Shown here: piece by piece, positions 56,021-64,000 of the stretch | Layout of the letters: every line of letters starts with the position of its first letter | Position numbering within the stretch: the stretch's first letter is position 1 | NCBI RefSeq assembly: GCF_963678635.1 | Contig: NC_087062.1 | Location: 27,180,833-27,244,832, forward strand | DNA length: 64,000 nt | Source: Symsagittifera roscoffensis | Taxonomy: Eukaryota > Xenacoelomorpha > Acoela > Convolutidae | Direction of reading: 5' to 3' | Notes under the pieces: generated by a model | The model's input: the letters and a program-made list of their open reading frames with translations, nothing else | The model's database searches: none | What the model was told of the DNA's origin: nothing | Program-made: the position numbers and the translations under genes

Positions 56021-56439
56021 AATCAGTCCAGGATTGAGATTAAGACAGTAACAATTTTTTCACGTTATCGATTTTGTTACAAAATTTGTTTACGGACTAT
56101 AATTAAGCTATGACATTGTTAGCCCTAGATACAGAAGCAAAGCCCTCCTTACAATATAAAATTGATTCATATGTGAGGTGGGGAAAGGAAAAAGAGCCAA
56201 TATATTTTGATGGAATCCGCAAATTCTTAAGAACTAACTATCTATATCATTTTTTGGAATCAAGGATCAAATCTTTTGGAACCTTTGCCACATCAACTTT
56301 GTGATACCCTTTAGGATGTGGAACCGGTACCTCAATTGTGAAATGCGAGCCTTAAATTTTTTTTTATCAAAAACATTTAAAAAAACGCCTTTTAGGCCAC
56401 AATAAATTTGATGCACGTTCACTTCGTTGTTTTAAAAAC

Positions 56440-56530
56440 ATCTTGCAGAGCCGCGGATTTGATCCAGTGACCTCTGGATTGGTAGCCATACTCTTTAACT
56501 CCCGGCCATCAGACCCGTTAGTATTCTTAG
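56440..56530 (-). repeat. tRNA-derived SINE head or tRNA pseudogene
   Basis: On the minus strand the sequence has a box-A-like GATGGCCGGGAGTTAAAGAG, then CTACCAATCCAGAGG, then a box-B-like GGATCAAATCC. These are the spacing and words of a tRNA-type RNA polymerase III promoter. The acceptor stems do not pair properly, so it is not a functional tRNA. An A/T-rich tail follows on that strand (56350-56400), as in SINEs. Confidence 0.45.
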
Positions 56531-56771
56531 ATAAACTGAAAGCTAAGCACATTCGTCCCTTGCAAATCATCAGATAAACTTACTTTTGTGATCGAAGCCA
56601 GTCATATATTGGGTTGATCGGTAATGGATAGATGATAACAAATCGAAAATAAAACCAGATCTGAAATAATTTAAAATAAATTGATATGTAGGATCAACCG
56701 CGTTTTTTCAATACTAAAAAATCAATTTTCAAGAAATATTAATTTAAATTAAACTTCTTGATGGCATATTC

Positions 56772-56861
56772 GTTACAAGGTACCATAATCGGGAGAAATT
56801 AACAGGACCCAAAACCGCGCTTTTGGATCTTGTTATTTTCTCCTCTTTGGTACCTTGTAAC
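56772..56861. repeat. Long foldback hairpin
   Basis: GTTACAAGGTACC at 56772 pairs with GGTACCTTGTAAC ending at 56861; the arms of 43 and 41 bp match with several mismatches and meet at the loop CCGCGC (56815-56820). Nearby the motif GTACCTTGTTAA / GTACCTTATTAA recurs at 56954 and 57018, followed by runs of C (about 56964-56990). The structure could be the core of a small foldback element or the source of a small RNA. Confidence 0.8.
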
Positions 56862-57119
56862 AACTCGGGTTTCCCACCATAGTAGATAATGCGCAACCCC
56901 GGGAATATCACCCTATAAAGATATAACCCCCCTAACATGCCCCCACGAATTTTGTACCTTGTTAACTACCCAACCCCCCCCCCCCCCCCGCCCCCTAAAA
57001 TTCCCCCATGAAATTTGTACCTTATTAATTTGTACCCCCATTGCAATAGGGGAAAAACAGTTAAAAATATGCATCGTTATTATCCCCCTTAATGGATTGG
57101 TAAAATTGTATGGTTGATG

Positions 57120-57625
57120 TATTGGCTGTTGCCAGTATTTAAGATTTTGCAGAACTGCAGCAAACTATCGAGTGTCGGTATTTGGGATTTTTCATCTGCA
57201 AGGAACTATTGTCAGTAATTGGGTTTTTTGTTCCAAGTTCGTTTTAGGTTTTCAGTCATTATATATTGTGATGTTCTCATTGAGTTAAAATTTGAACTGT
57301 ATTTGGAACGTAATTGGAACGAACAGATTAGTATTTAAGATTGATTTGAACTGCAACAAGAACTTTTGAGGTTTTGCAAAACAAGAACAAAAAATTTCAG
57401 TTTTTGGGATGAGCAATAGACTGCATAGCGCCATTACACATTCCTCTCCGTCAAGATTTAAGATTTTGCAAAACTAGAACGAACTAATTCAGTATTTGGG
57501 ATGGGAAATAGAGTGAACGGCGCAATTAACTCCTGTCAGTATTGAAAGTTTGCAAAACTGAACGGACTCTTTCCGTATTTGGTGTGGTTTAATAAAGTAA
57601 ACGGCGCATTAAACATTCAATTCAG
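57120..57625 (+). repeat. Tandem repeat with ~110-bp units
   Basis: Three to four units contain TTAAGATTTTGCAAAAC, then TCAGTATTTGGGATGG, then TAGAGTGAACGGCGCA. Later units are clearest (57380-57620). Confidence 0.7.
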
Positions 57626-58363
57626 AAACGATGACCTTATCATTGATTTGTTTAATGAAAAAAATATTTTAGTGGGTGAAACATAATTACCCCTACAACT
57701 TTTTTAAGGAAACAAAAATGTTGGGCCATATAACAGGAAAAAAGGGTATAATCAAGGGTATAATTACAAAGTAAAGTTAAACTGGGAGTTCGAGAATTAT
57801 TGATCTCCTCCGATTACCATAATTAACATTTGAGGAGCGTATGATAATCATGAATTGTGAAATATCAACAGTTGAAAATCAATTAATCGACTCAAGAGAC
57901 AATTAATGACTCTTTTATTTGACGGCTTAAAAGTATGGAAATATTTATGACTCTAGTTTGCTAAGAAGTCTATCCGCTGGCTATGAAGCTTAACGCATGT
58001 CGGTTAGGCCAAGTTAAAATTCACACCATAACCCACAATTAGATTAACCGATTGAGCCAATTGGTAATTACGGATGGAGATATTTTAAATAAAACCATCT
58101 GTTTAATCGTCACCAATACACGAACACAAAAAAAAACCGATACACGAATTTCAGTTTCCGACTTTGAATCAGTTTTCGACAAATAATTCCGACAAACAAA
58201 ACCCACACGAATATCGACAAAAACTGATACGACTCGGCGTACCGATAAACAAACCGACACCAAACGTCATACAAATCGACAGACAAATAACCGACACACG
58301 AATCAGGACGCACAAACCGACGCGTATGAATTGACACACAAATGAACGAAAAATGACTCTCCG
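57626..58363. other. Non-coding, with degenerate CCGACACACGAA repeats
   Basis: No supported gene. From 58090 to 58350 the words ACCGACA, ACACGAAT and CGACAAA recur irregularly, giving long antisense open frames (58039-58487) that I take as by-products. The region lies directly upstream of the 58364 ORF and could be its promoter or leader. Confidence 0.45.
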
Positions 58364-58867
58364 ATGACCGAGAAAAGTAGAAAGCAAGAATTGTTGAATC
58401 GCTATTCGATAGCATCAGATAATTATCGAAAAGTTGTAGAAGCCAAACTTCTTGACGAAATAGCAAAAAAAGGATTGGCAAATGCATATCGAACAGTGCA
58501 AAGACTAGTTTCGGAATCGGCCGATGGAACTACAATGGACAATCTTGAACGAAAAATAGCAATACCACTGCAACGCAGCCATTCGATTACAATAGCAGCA
58601 GGAATCATTCAGATGTTAAATTTACAGGGCTTCAAGAAAATACCGTGGAACGAAAAAAGGAGGAACCTGGTCAACTTTCTCTTTTCAGAAACATTGCTAC
58701 CCGAATACTCTTTTAGTGTTATAAACCATCAGAACAGATCGACACTGCCCTTAGACCAGCTAGAAACCTCATCAAGAACCGCGATATCAACAGAATCAGA
58801 AACCTCACAACCATTAGCTCTTCCAACACCCTCAGAACCATCAAGAATTTCAGCAACCGCATCCTGA
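58364..58867 (+). CDS. 167-codon ORF, first part of an unknown plus-strand gene
   Basis: This is one of the longest clean frames in the window. It starts MTEKSRKQELLNRYSIASDN. The first 90 residues are helical and basic, with QRLVSESADGTTMDNLERKI. Residues 90-110 hold NLQGFKKIPWNEKRRNLVNF. The last 50 are Ser/Thr/Pro-rich (ETSQPLALPTPSEPS) and look disordered. No known domain. The downstream frames to 60930 on the same strand probably belong to the same gene or element. Confidence 0.5.
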   Translation: MTEKSRKQELLNRYSIASDNYRKVVEAKLLDEIAKKGLANAYRTVQRLVSESADGTTMDNLERKIAIPLQRSHSITIAAGIIQMLNLQGFKKIPWNEKRRNLVNFLFSETLLPEYSFSVINHQNRSTLPLDQLETSSRTAISTESETSQPLALPTPSEPSRISATAS

Positions 58868-58879
58868 TACAGGCACCAT

Positions 58880-59520
58880 CATATACAATCATGTGCTTTC
58901 TCGCAAGACTACTCGGAAGAGAGCACTACAAAAGGATCTGCGAGAACTTGGCGTCAATTTCTGTTTTTTGTTTATGTCATAGAGTTAGCCTCCAAGAACT
59001 AATGGAAGTAATTGAAAAGGACTCCCAGAGAATAGAACGCGGTAAAGGTGGTCGCAAAAAGTGTAGATGTACTTTTTCGATCCGTTTTATGATTACTCGA
59101 TTATTTAACAAACGGAGATCTTCGGAAGATTTCAAGTACGACTTGGCTAAGGCGACAAAAGCCTGAAAACGTAGACGATTTTAACACTACTATTCAATCT
59201 CGGCTTGAAATTATAGGTTTCAAATCATTCTTTCCTTCTCCTAGACACGTTCGTCGAGCAACCGCCGAAATAGTGGTTCAGTTTACAATCTTCAGTAAGC
59301 ACGAGGAAACATTCTCTAGATTTCGAAGTGACCTAGTTTCTTGCATCAAAGCAGTTGCGTGCCTTTCACTGAAAACCACGGAGCTTCAGGGATTACGCGT
59401 GAATATCTGTGGAGACAGCTGTGAGATTGGCGGTGTGAAGGTTACCAGGCTCGCGTGCAGGCTCCTCGATGCCGACATTAGTGTACAGTCGCCTCTCAGC
59501 GTTTTCTGTTTCGCAGGTAA
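58880..59520 (+). pseudogene. Middle part of the unknown gene
   Basis: The frame 58891-59166 (Lys/Arg-rich, GREHYKRICENLASISVF) and then 59190-59520 in another frame give a domain ending QGLRVNICGDSCEIGGVKVT then RLACRLLDADISVQSP and FAG, followed by a perfect donor GTAAGTCAAC at 59517. The Gly-Asp-x-x-x-Ile-Gly-Gly...Thr pattern recalls uncharacterised, probably transposon-derived, invertebrate proteins; that is a recollection of style and not a family assignment. Confidence 0.4.
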
Positions 59521-60010
59521 GTCAACTTTGGTTTATATACTTTGTATTTTATTTACTTTAGGAAAAAAAACTATCAGGATTATTAGTGTCGGCATCGCTT
59601 ATATGTTATATATAGTCATAATGGTTAACGTTATTTGCTATTTAACTAAATTAGGCACTTTAGCTCCACGCAGTACTTTATCTTTAAATTAATATTTGTA
59701 AAACGGAGCAGAGCGCAAAATATTTCTGCGTACAGATAAAAAGCCAGTGCGGAATTTAGGAGCAAATAGTTAATCATTGTTAATAGAATCCACAACCAAG
59801 GCTTAAAACACTCACAACTCAAATTCATGAATGTACGCCTTTGATTATTTTTATCAGCATTTGGAATGATCCTATATTTTGGAGCCACGTAGTGCTACAA
59901 AGTTGCGAATTTCAACAACGAAATTCAAATCTGCTCAAAATGAAATCGGATCTGACCATGCCTGCAAAACTGGATATGTTGTTTTTTCTTACTTAATCGA
60001 CAAATGTTTC
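59521..60010. other. Probable intron and decayed sequence
   Basis: After the donor at 59517 the sequence becomes AT-rich. Frames 59273-59692 and 59646-59888 running through it are not supported past the splice site. Confidence 0.4.
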
Positions 60011-60960
60011 AGCGTAACATAGAAAAAACAGCAGATACGCTATGGAGCAGAACGTTGGTCCCACCACAGCAGGCGACCAAGAATCGGGGTGGTTGTACAG
60101 CCAAACAAATCCCCCAAGACAGTGGCTTTCGGTGTCTCTAATGAGCAGTCATCTGATACAGTCTCGAGGCTCCCACTATATGTGTCAAATGACACTAGAG
60201 ACTTCCGTCCACTAACTTGCGAGCCAGAGAGTGGTAAAAGAACTGAACTCAAGGTGCCATTTCGAAAAGAGTTACCCAAGATGTCACTGGTCAGCATCGA
60301 AGACATTCGATGCGTTTGTCCAGATGCCACCCACTTGATGACTCGATTGTGGAAACAGATCTTCGTAAAATGGCAAAAAAGTAGCCGATGATATGCATTC
60401 TTACAAAAAGTTTGCCATTCAGCGATTTGAGGAGTATTTGACCAGACGGGGGCCAAAAAGCCATTTTTTCATTTCACCACTGTCTCGTTAGGAGGAAAAG
60501 ACAAAGCTGGCAAAGTGGGTGCAGTCTCTCTTTCTGGAATCTGTGCACTGACTGTCATCGCTGACAAGGAAGAAATGAAAGAGGCTAGCACAGAAATTGG
60601 AGATCTCTTCGAAGGAAATGGAAAATTGAAGTTGTTGTTCGCTCCAAAGAAAATACAGATGCGCACGTTAAGTCTGTAAAAGTGCTACAAGCCATTCATC
60701 CGAGTCTCGTCTCAAAAGTTCCTGGAAAAACCCTCGTGTGCATTACCACTAAAGATGCCAGTGAACTTTTGAGAAAGAGCTTGAATTAATGCCTGAGTTA
60801 CTGAGAGCAAGAGGTGATTTTAACGCTTCAGAGTACGAAAAGTGGGCTGAAATCTACTATCAAGTTTTGGTGTTTGTAAGGATACTCTTTGGAGAACAGT
60901 ATTTGACCTCCTACAAACTAAAATAACTCTTATTGCCACAGATTGTGGTAAGCAATTTTT
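60011..60960 (+). pseudogene. 3' part of the unknown gene, truncated
   Basis: The frame 60089-60391 contains RPLTCEPESGKRTELKVPFR then IRCVCPDATHLMTRLWKQIF. In other frames GKDKAGKVGAVSLSGICALT (about 60490-60555) and LRARGDFNASEYEKWAEIYY (about 60790-60860) follow. The order suggests one protein broken by at least three frameshifts. The Pro-Asp-Ala-x-His block resembles a position where other transposon-derived proteins have Asp-x-Leu-His. The sequence is cut at 60973 by the tandem 1301-bp unit. Confidence 0.4.
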
Positions 60961-60972
60961 TACGAAGTCCCA

Positions 60973-62273
60973 GGGAACATTTGTGCAAAGCTCTCGGAAA
61001 ATCCAACCAGCATGCGAACAGGTATTTCCGAAGTAGGACAATGCGAGAGTGAGGAAGGTTGCATAACCAAGACCCACTGTTCCTCGAAATGTTTTTTCTT
61101 AATTTTGCAAATTCATCAAATCTGGAAAGTGCACACGTAGTTTTCTAAACAATGCGGGAGACGTCATGGGAGGAACCAATCCTATCCCGTCGTATTTACA
61201 AATATGTCAAAAATGTCTAGAATTTCCGAAATTTGCCATTGGTGAAAAGCGTCCATTTAGTCTACTGCTTTGTGGTTTGCAATTTTATGTGATGGGTAAC
61301 TTCGGATGTCCAGCGGCGGCATTCGCGGGAAATAAAGTTAAACCGAATCTAGCACCACAAGCTTTGGTGGAATAATGGTTCCATGATTTAGGAGGTACTG
61401 TCCTAAAAAAGACAAGGCTCAAATCATTCTTCAAGGACATTCCAAGACACCTAACTGCTTTGTTCTGCTGAAATATGACAAAGATTTGGTCTAAGGAACG
61501 ATGACTGTAGAGGTTTACTTGCAAAACCGAGTAGATGGAAACGAGTCAACAACTGATTTGGAATCTACTGATACTGGGCAAAAACCAAATGAAAGAGCTA
61601 GCAAAAAATTGTCACCTGCGGTCATCCAGAGCCGTAAATTTGCGTGTAGTGATTTCAAGTTTTTAAAGCTAGAAGACTTAGTTATCTCCGGTTCAGTTAT
61701 TGAGCCGATATCTTATCAGCTACAGCCGGGGAGTAATTTGTCAGATATTTACGTCAATGACAAGCGACGCCTTTTGATGGAGCAACGTCGAACTGGCGGT
61801 GAAAGTAAGGTTTCAGCAATCGTGGCTCTAAGGAAACATAGAGTTGAAAAATTGCCGCGGATTCTGAATACTGAACCCCAAATACCCCTTTCGTGTTGCA
61901 GAACAAAATCATCTCATATAGTACGAAGAAGCGGGAGAGCTGCGCTCCCTTTAAAGAATTAATTAGCTTGACGGAGGATGCTGACCTCACAGCAGCACAA
62001 CAAAACAAGAGATCAATTTCGTCGAGTCCAGTGTTAAAACGACGTTAGTGGTATGCCGTACATATCCCGTCGGAGACACTGGATGAGGGATGAGACGAAA
62101 CCACTATTAACCGAAACAAATGGATCAAGGGTTTACGAGGCTACCGCCAACAACAACAACAACAAACATAGGCATCGTATACAAGCCATTTGGCCATGGC
62201 AAGTTTTTGGCCATAGGAAACGGTTACGTAGACGAATACCATCGGGTCACGTCGGCTAGTCTTTAATTAACAA
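60973..62273 (+). repeat. 1301-bp tandem unit, copy 1
   Basis: Starts GGGAACATTTGTGCAAAGCT and ends CTTTAATTAACAA. It repeats directly as 62274-63574 with about 11 substitutions and no indels seen. It contains three open frames; the first (61166-61375) is cut by TAA where copy 2 has AAA (about 61373), and the second (61501-61962, 153 codons) is open. Confidence 0.95.
61501..61962 (+). CDS. 153-codon ORF, copy 1
   Basis: Same protein as at 62802-63263: residue 4 is Glu here (Asp there) and one Ser near the C-terminus is Ala there. Being open in both copies is weak evidence for coding. The short ORF of 68 codons after each copy (62053-62259 and 63354-63560) contains the AAC microsatellite and is less convincing. 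Confidence 0.4.
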   Translation: MTVEVYLQNRVDGNESTTDLESTDTGQKPNERASKKLSPAVIQSRKFACSDFKFLKLEDLVISGSVIEPISYQLQPGSNLSDIYVNDKRRLLMEQRRTGGESKVSAIVALRKHRVEKLPRILNTEPQIPLSCCRTKSSHIVRRSGRAALPLKN

Positions 62274-62466
62274 GGGAACATTTGTGCAAAGCTCTCGGAA
62301 AATCCAACCAGCATGCGAACAGGTATTTCCAAAGTAGGACAATGCGAGAGTGAGGAAGGTTGCATAACCAAGACCCAGTGTTCCTCGAAATGTTTTTTCA
62401 TAATTTTGCAAGTTCATCAAATCTGGAAAGTGCACACGTAGTTTTCTAAACAATGCGGGAGACGTC

Positions 62467-62772
62467 ATGGGAGGAACCAATCCTATCCCGTCGTATTTAC
62501 AAATATGTCAAAAATGTCTAGAATTTCCGAAATTTGCCATTGGTGAAAAGCGTCCATTTAGTCTACTGCTTTCTGGTTTGCAATTTTATGTGATGGGTAA
62601 CTTCGGATGTCCAGCGGCAGCATTTGCGGGAAATAAAGTTAAGCCGAATCTAGCACCACAAGCTTTGGTGGAAAAATGGTTCCATGATTTAGGAGGTACT
62701 GTCCTAAAAAAGACAAGGCTCAAATCATTCTTCAAGGACATTCCAAGACACCTAACTGCTTTGTTCTGCTGA
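62467..62772 (+). CDS. 101-codon ORF in the 1301-bp unit, unknown
   Basis: Begins MGGTNPIPSYLQICQKCLEF and contains FYVMGNFGCPAAAFAGNK and EKWFHDLGGTVLKKTRLK. The central part is moderately hydrophobic with regularly placed Gly. Copy 1 of the same ORF is interrupted at codon 70. I do not recognise it. It may continue the gene at 58.4-60.9 kb. Confidence 0.35.
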   Translation: MGGTNPIPSYLQICQKCLEFPKFAIGEKRPFSLLLSGLQFYVMGNFGCPAAAFAGNKVKPNLAPQALVEKWFHDLGGTVLKKTRLKSFFKDIPRHLTALFC

Positions 62773-62801
62773 AATATGACAAAGATTTGGTCTAAGGAAC
62801 G

Positions 62802-63263
62802 ATGACTGTAGATGTTTACTTGCAAAACCGAGTAGATGGAAACGAGTCAACAACTGATTTGGAATCTACTGATACTGGGCAAAAACCAAATGAAAGAGCT
62901 AGCAAAAAATTGTCACCTGCGGTCATCCAGAGCCGTAAATTTGCGTGTAGTGATTTCAAGTTTTTAAAGCTAGAAGACTTAGTTATCTCCGGTTCAGTTA
63001 TTGAGCCGATATCTTATCAGCTACAGCCGGGGAGTAATTTGTCAGATATTTACGTCAATGACAAGCGACGCCTTTTGATGGAGCAACGTCGAACTGGCGG
63101 TGAAAGTAAGGTTTCAGCAATCGTGGCTCTAAGGAAACATAGAGTTGAAAAATTGCCGCGGATTCTGAATACTGAACCCCAAATACCCCTTTCGTGTTGC
63201 AGAACAAAATCAGCTCATATAGTACGAAGAAGCGGGAGAGCTGCGCTCCCTTTAAAGAATTAA
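62802..63263 (+). CDS. 153-codon ORF in the 1301-bp unit, unknown
   Basis: Begins MTVDVYLQNRVDGNESTTDL and has SRKFACSDFKFLKLEDLVIS, then NDKRRLLMEQRRTGG and a basic end. It is identical to the ORF at 61501-61962 except for two residues (one near the start, one near the end), so it has stayed open in both copies. No known domain. Confidence 0.4.
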   Translation: MTVDVYLQNRVDGNESTTDLESTDTGQKPNERASKKLSPAVIQSRKFACSDFKFLKLEDLVISGSVIEPISYQLQPGSNLSDIYVNDKRRLLMEQRRTGGESKVSAIVALRKHRVEKLPRILNTEPQIPLSCCRTKSAHIVRRSGRAALPLKN

Positions 63264-63574
63264 TTAGCTTGACGGAGGATGCTGACCTCACAGCAGCACA
63301 ACAAAACAAGAGATCAATTTCGTCGAGTCCAGTGTTAAAACGACGTTAGTGGTATGCCGTACATATCCCGTCGGAGACACTGGATGAGGGATGAGACGAA
63401 ACCACTATTAACCGAAACAAATGGATCAAGGGTTTACGAGGCTACCGCCAACAACAACAACAACAAACATAGGCATCGTATACAAGCCATTTGGCCATGG
63501 CAAGTTTTTGGCCATAGGAAACGGTTACGTAGACGAATACCATCGGGTCACGTCGGCTAGTCTTTAATTAACAA

Positions 63575-64000
63575 TAAAAGATCTTGTTAATTATTTAATC
63601 CCTTTTGCAATAGGGAAACAGAATGTTTTCTCGAGTATCAAATCATTCCGACAAAACGAATTCTGGTTTTCATATGCTTATAGATTCGTTACAAATACTA
63701 GGGGGGGGATAATAGTTTTAAAAATATCCACAAAAATACACGTTGAATTTTGTTGGGGTACAAGTATGATAGTTGGGTCGTTAAAAAAATCATTACGATT
63801 TCAATCTGTGTAGTTAGTTAGCTGTAAGCGGTTTCCGCAACAAGAACGCGTTATATAGTTTATAGGCCTTTTATTGGAAAACGCTGATTATAGTTTTTTT
63901 TACTTGTTTCATAGTTGTACGATAGTTTCATACTTGTAGTTTCGTACTTTTACAATTTTCGGGCGACAATGAGTCTTGGTGGCTCCCAGATAATACCTTC
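63575..64000. other. Window end, no supported gene
   Basis: Holds a G-run at about 63702-63709 and the dispersed word AAGCGGTTTCCGCAACAAGA at about 63828 (also at 3057). The phrase TTGCAATAGGG(A/G)AAA near 63610 also occurs near 57040. Confidence 0.5.

Larger units (their letters stand above)
52950..56360. repeat. Tandem segmental duplication, 1.7-1.8 kb period
   Basis: Copy 1 (about 52950-54660) and copy 2 (about 54720-56360) are collinear in the same orientation. GGTTTCTGTATCCGCACCAG lies at 53111 and 54921 (offset 1810); GGCGGA lies at 54281 and 55957 (offset 1676); the upstream non-coding flank with CATATGTGAG and TTTGGAACCTTTGCCACATC is shared too. Indels explain the changing offset. 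Confidence 0.9.
62274..63574 (+). repeat. 1301-bp tandem unit, copy 2
   Basis: Direct copy of the previous unit; after it the sequence diverges (AATAAAAGATCTTG). The divergence of roughly 1 percent shows a recent duplication that is real rather than an assembly echo. It includes a short AAC microsatellite (about 63450). Confidence 0.95.

Noticed and set aside
58110-58487. 125-codon minus-strand ORF upstream of the 58364 gene
   Set aside because: It is the reverse of degenerate CCGACACACGAA repeats and overlaps a better plus-strand ORF.
60083-60110. New gene start at 60089
   Set aside because: The methionine is internal to a likely exon following the 59517 donor; no promoter or independent start is supported.

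Overview
The window looks like repeat-rich nuclear DNA of an invertebrate metazoan. It is AT-rich, has no operon-like gene packing, and carries spliceosomal introns, some very short (about 43 to 95 nt, with GTAAGT-type donors and TTTCAG-type acceptors). It contains Ty3/gypsy retroelements, small inverted-repeat elements, a tRNA-like SINE and relics of animal genes (an Artemis/SNM1 nuclease and a JmjC protein). A 200-N scaffold gap lies at 44433-44632. No prokaryotic features, rRNA genes or intact tRNA genes were seen. Most coding matter is broken, so most gene entries are relics.

Layout. 1-3.8 kb: no supported gene. 3.8-10.1 kb: a structurally complete but mutated Ty3/gypsy retrotransposon on the minus strand, with two ~330 bp LTRs, a GGGG target duplication and recognisable gag, protease, RT, RNase H and integrase. 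10.1-13.2 kb: decayed repeats and a TATA-bearing LTR-like stretch. 13.7-15.3 kb: two small inverted-repeat elements; the second (14826-15287) has a clear 8-bp target duplication. 16.6-33.7 kb: a G+T-rich plus strand whose minus strand carries a very large decayed Ty3/gypsy-like element with gag, zinc knuckle, protease, RT, RNase H and integrase, followed by a ~3.8 kb third coding region that may be envelope-like. Its LTRs could not be identified.

34.9-44.4 kb: a mosaic in which five small unfamiliar genes recur two or three times in both orientations, here called Z (zinc fingers), X (possible PC4-like fold), M, W (two exons) and Y (proline-rich tail). Short tandem arrays and terminal-like repeats lie between them, and there is a ~0.65 kb-arm palindrome at 38.63-40.27 kb. 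This is the best candidate for an undescribed mobile or viral-like system.

47-50.8 kb: minisatellites and an Artemis/SNM1-family relic on the minus strand with in-frame stops. 50.8-56.4 kb: a locally GC-rich acidic/Arg-Gly ORF, then a minus-strand JmjC-domain gene whose zinc-finger 5' half is tandemly duplicated. 56.4-58.3 kb: a SINE-like relic, a strong foldback and a tandem repeat. 58.36-60.9 kb: a decayed multi-exon gene of unknown family on the plus strand. 60.97-63.57 kb: a 1301-bp unit in two tandem copies differing at about 11 positions.

How parts relate: the retroelement genes follow the canonical gag-PR-RT-RH-IN order. M and X are divergently paired twice, and W and Z share a flanking repeat, so the 35-44 kb genes probably travelled together.
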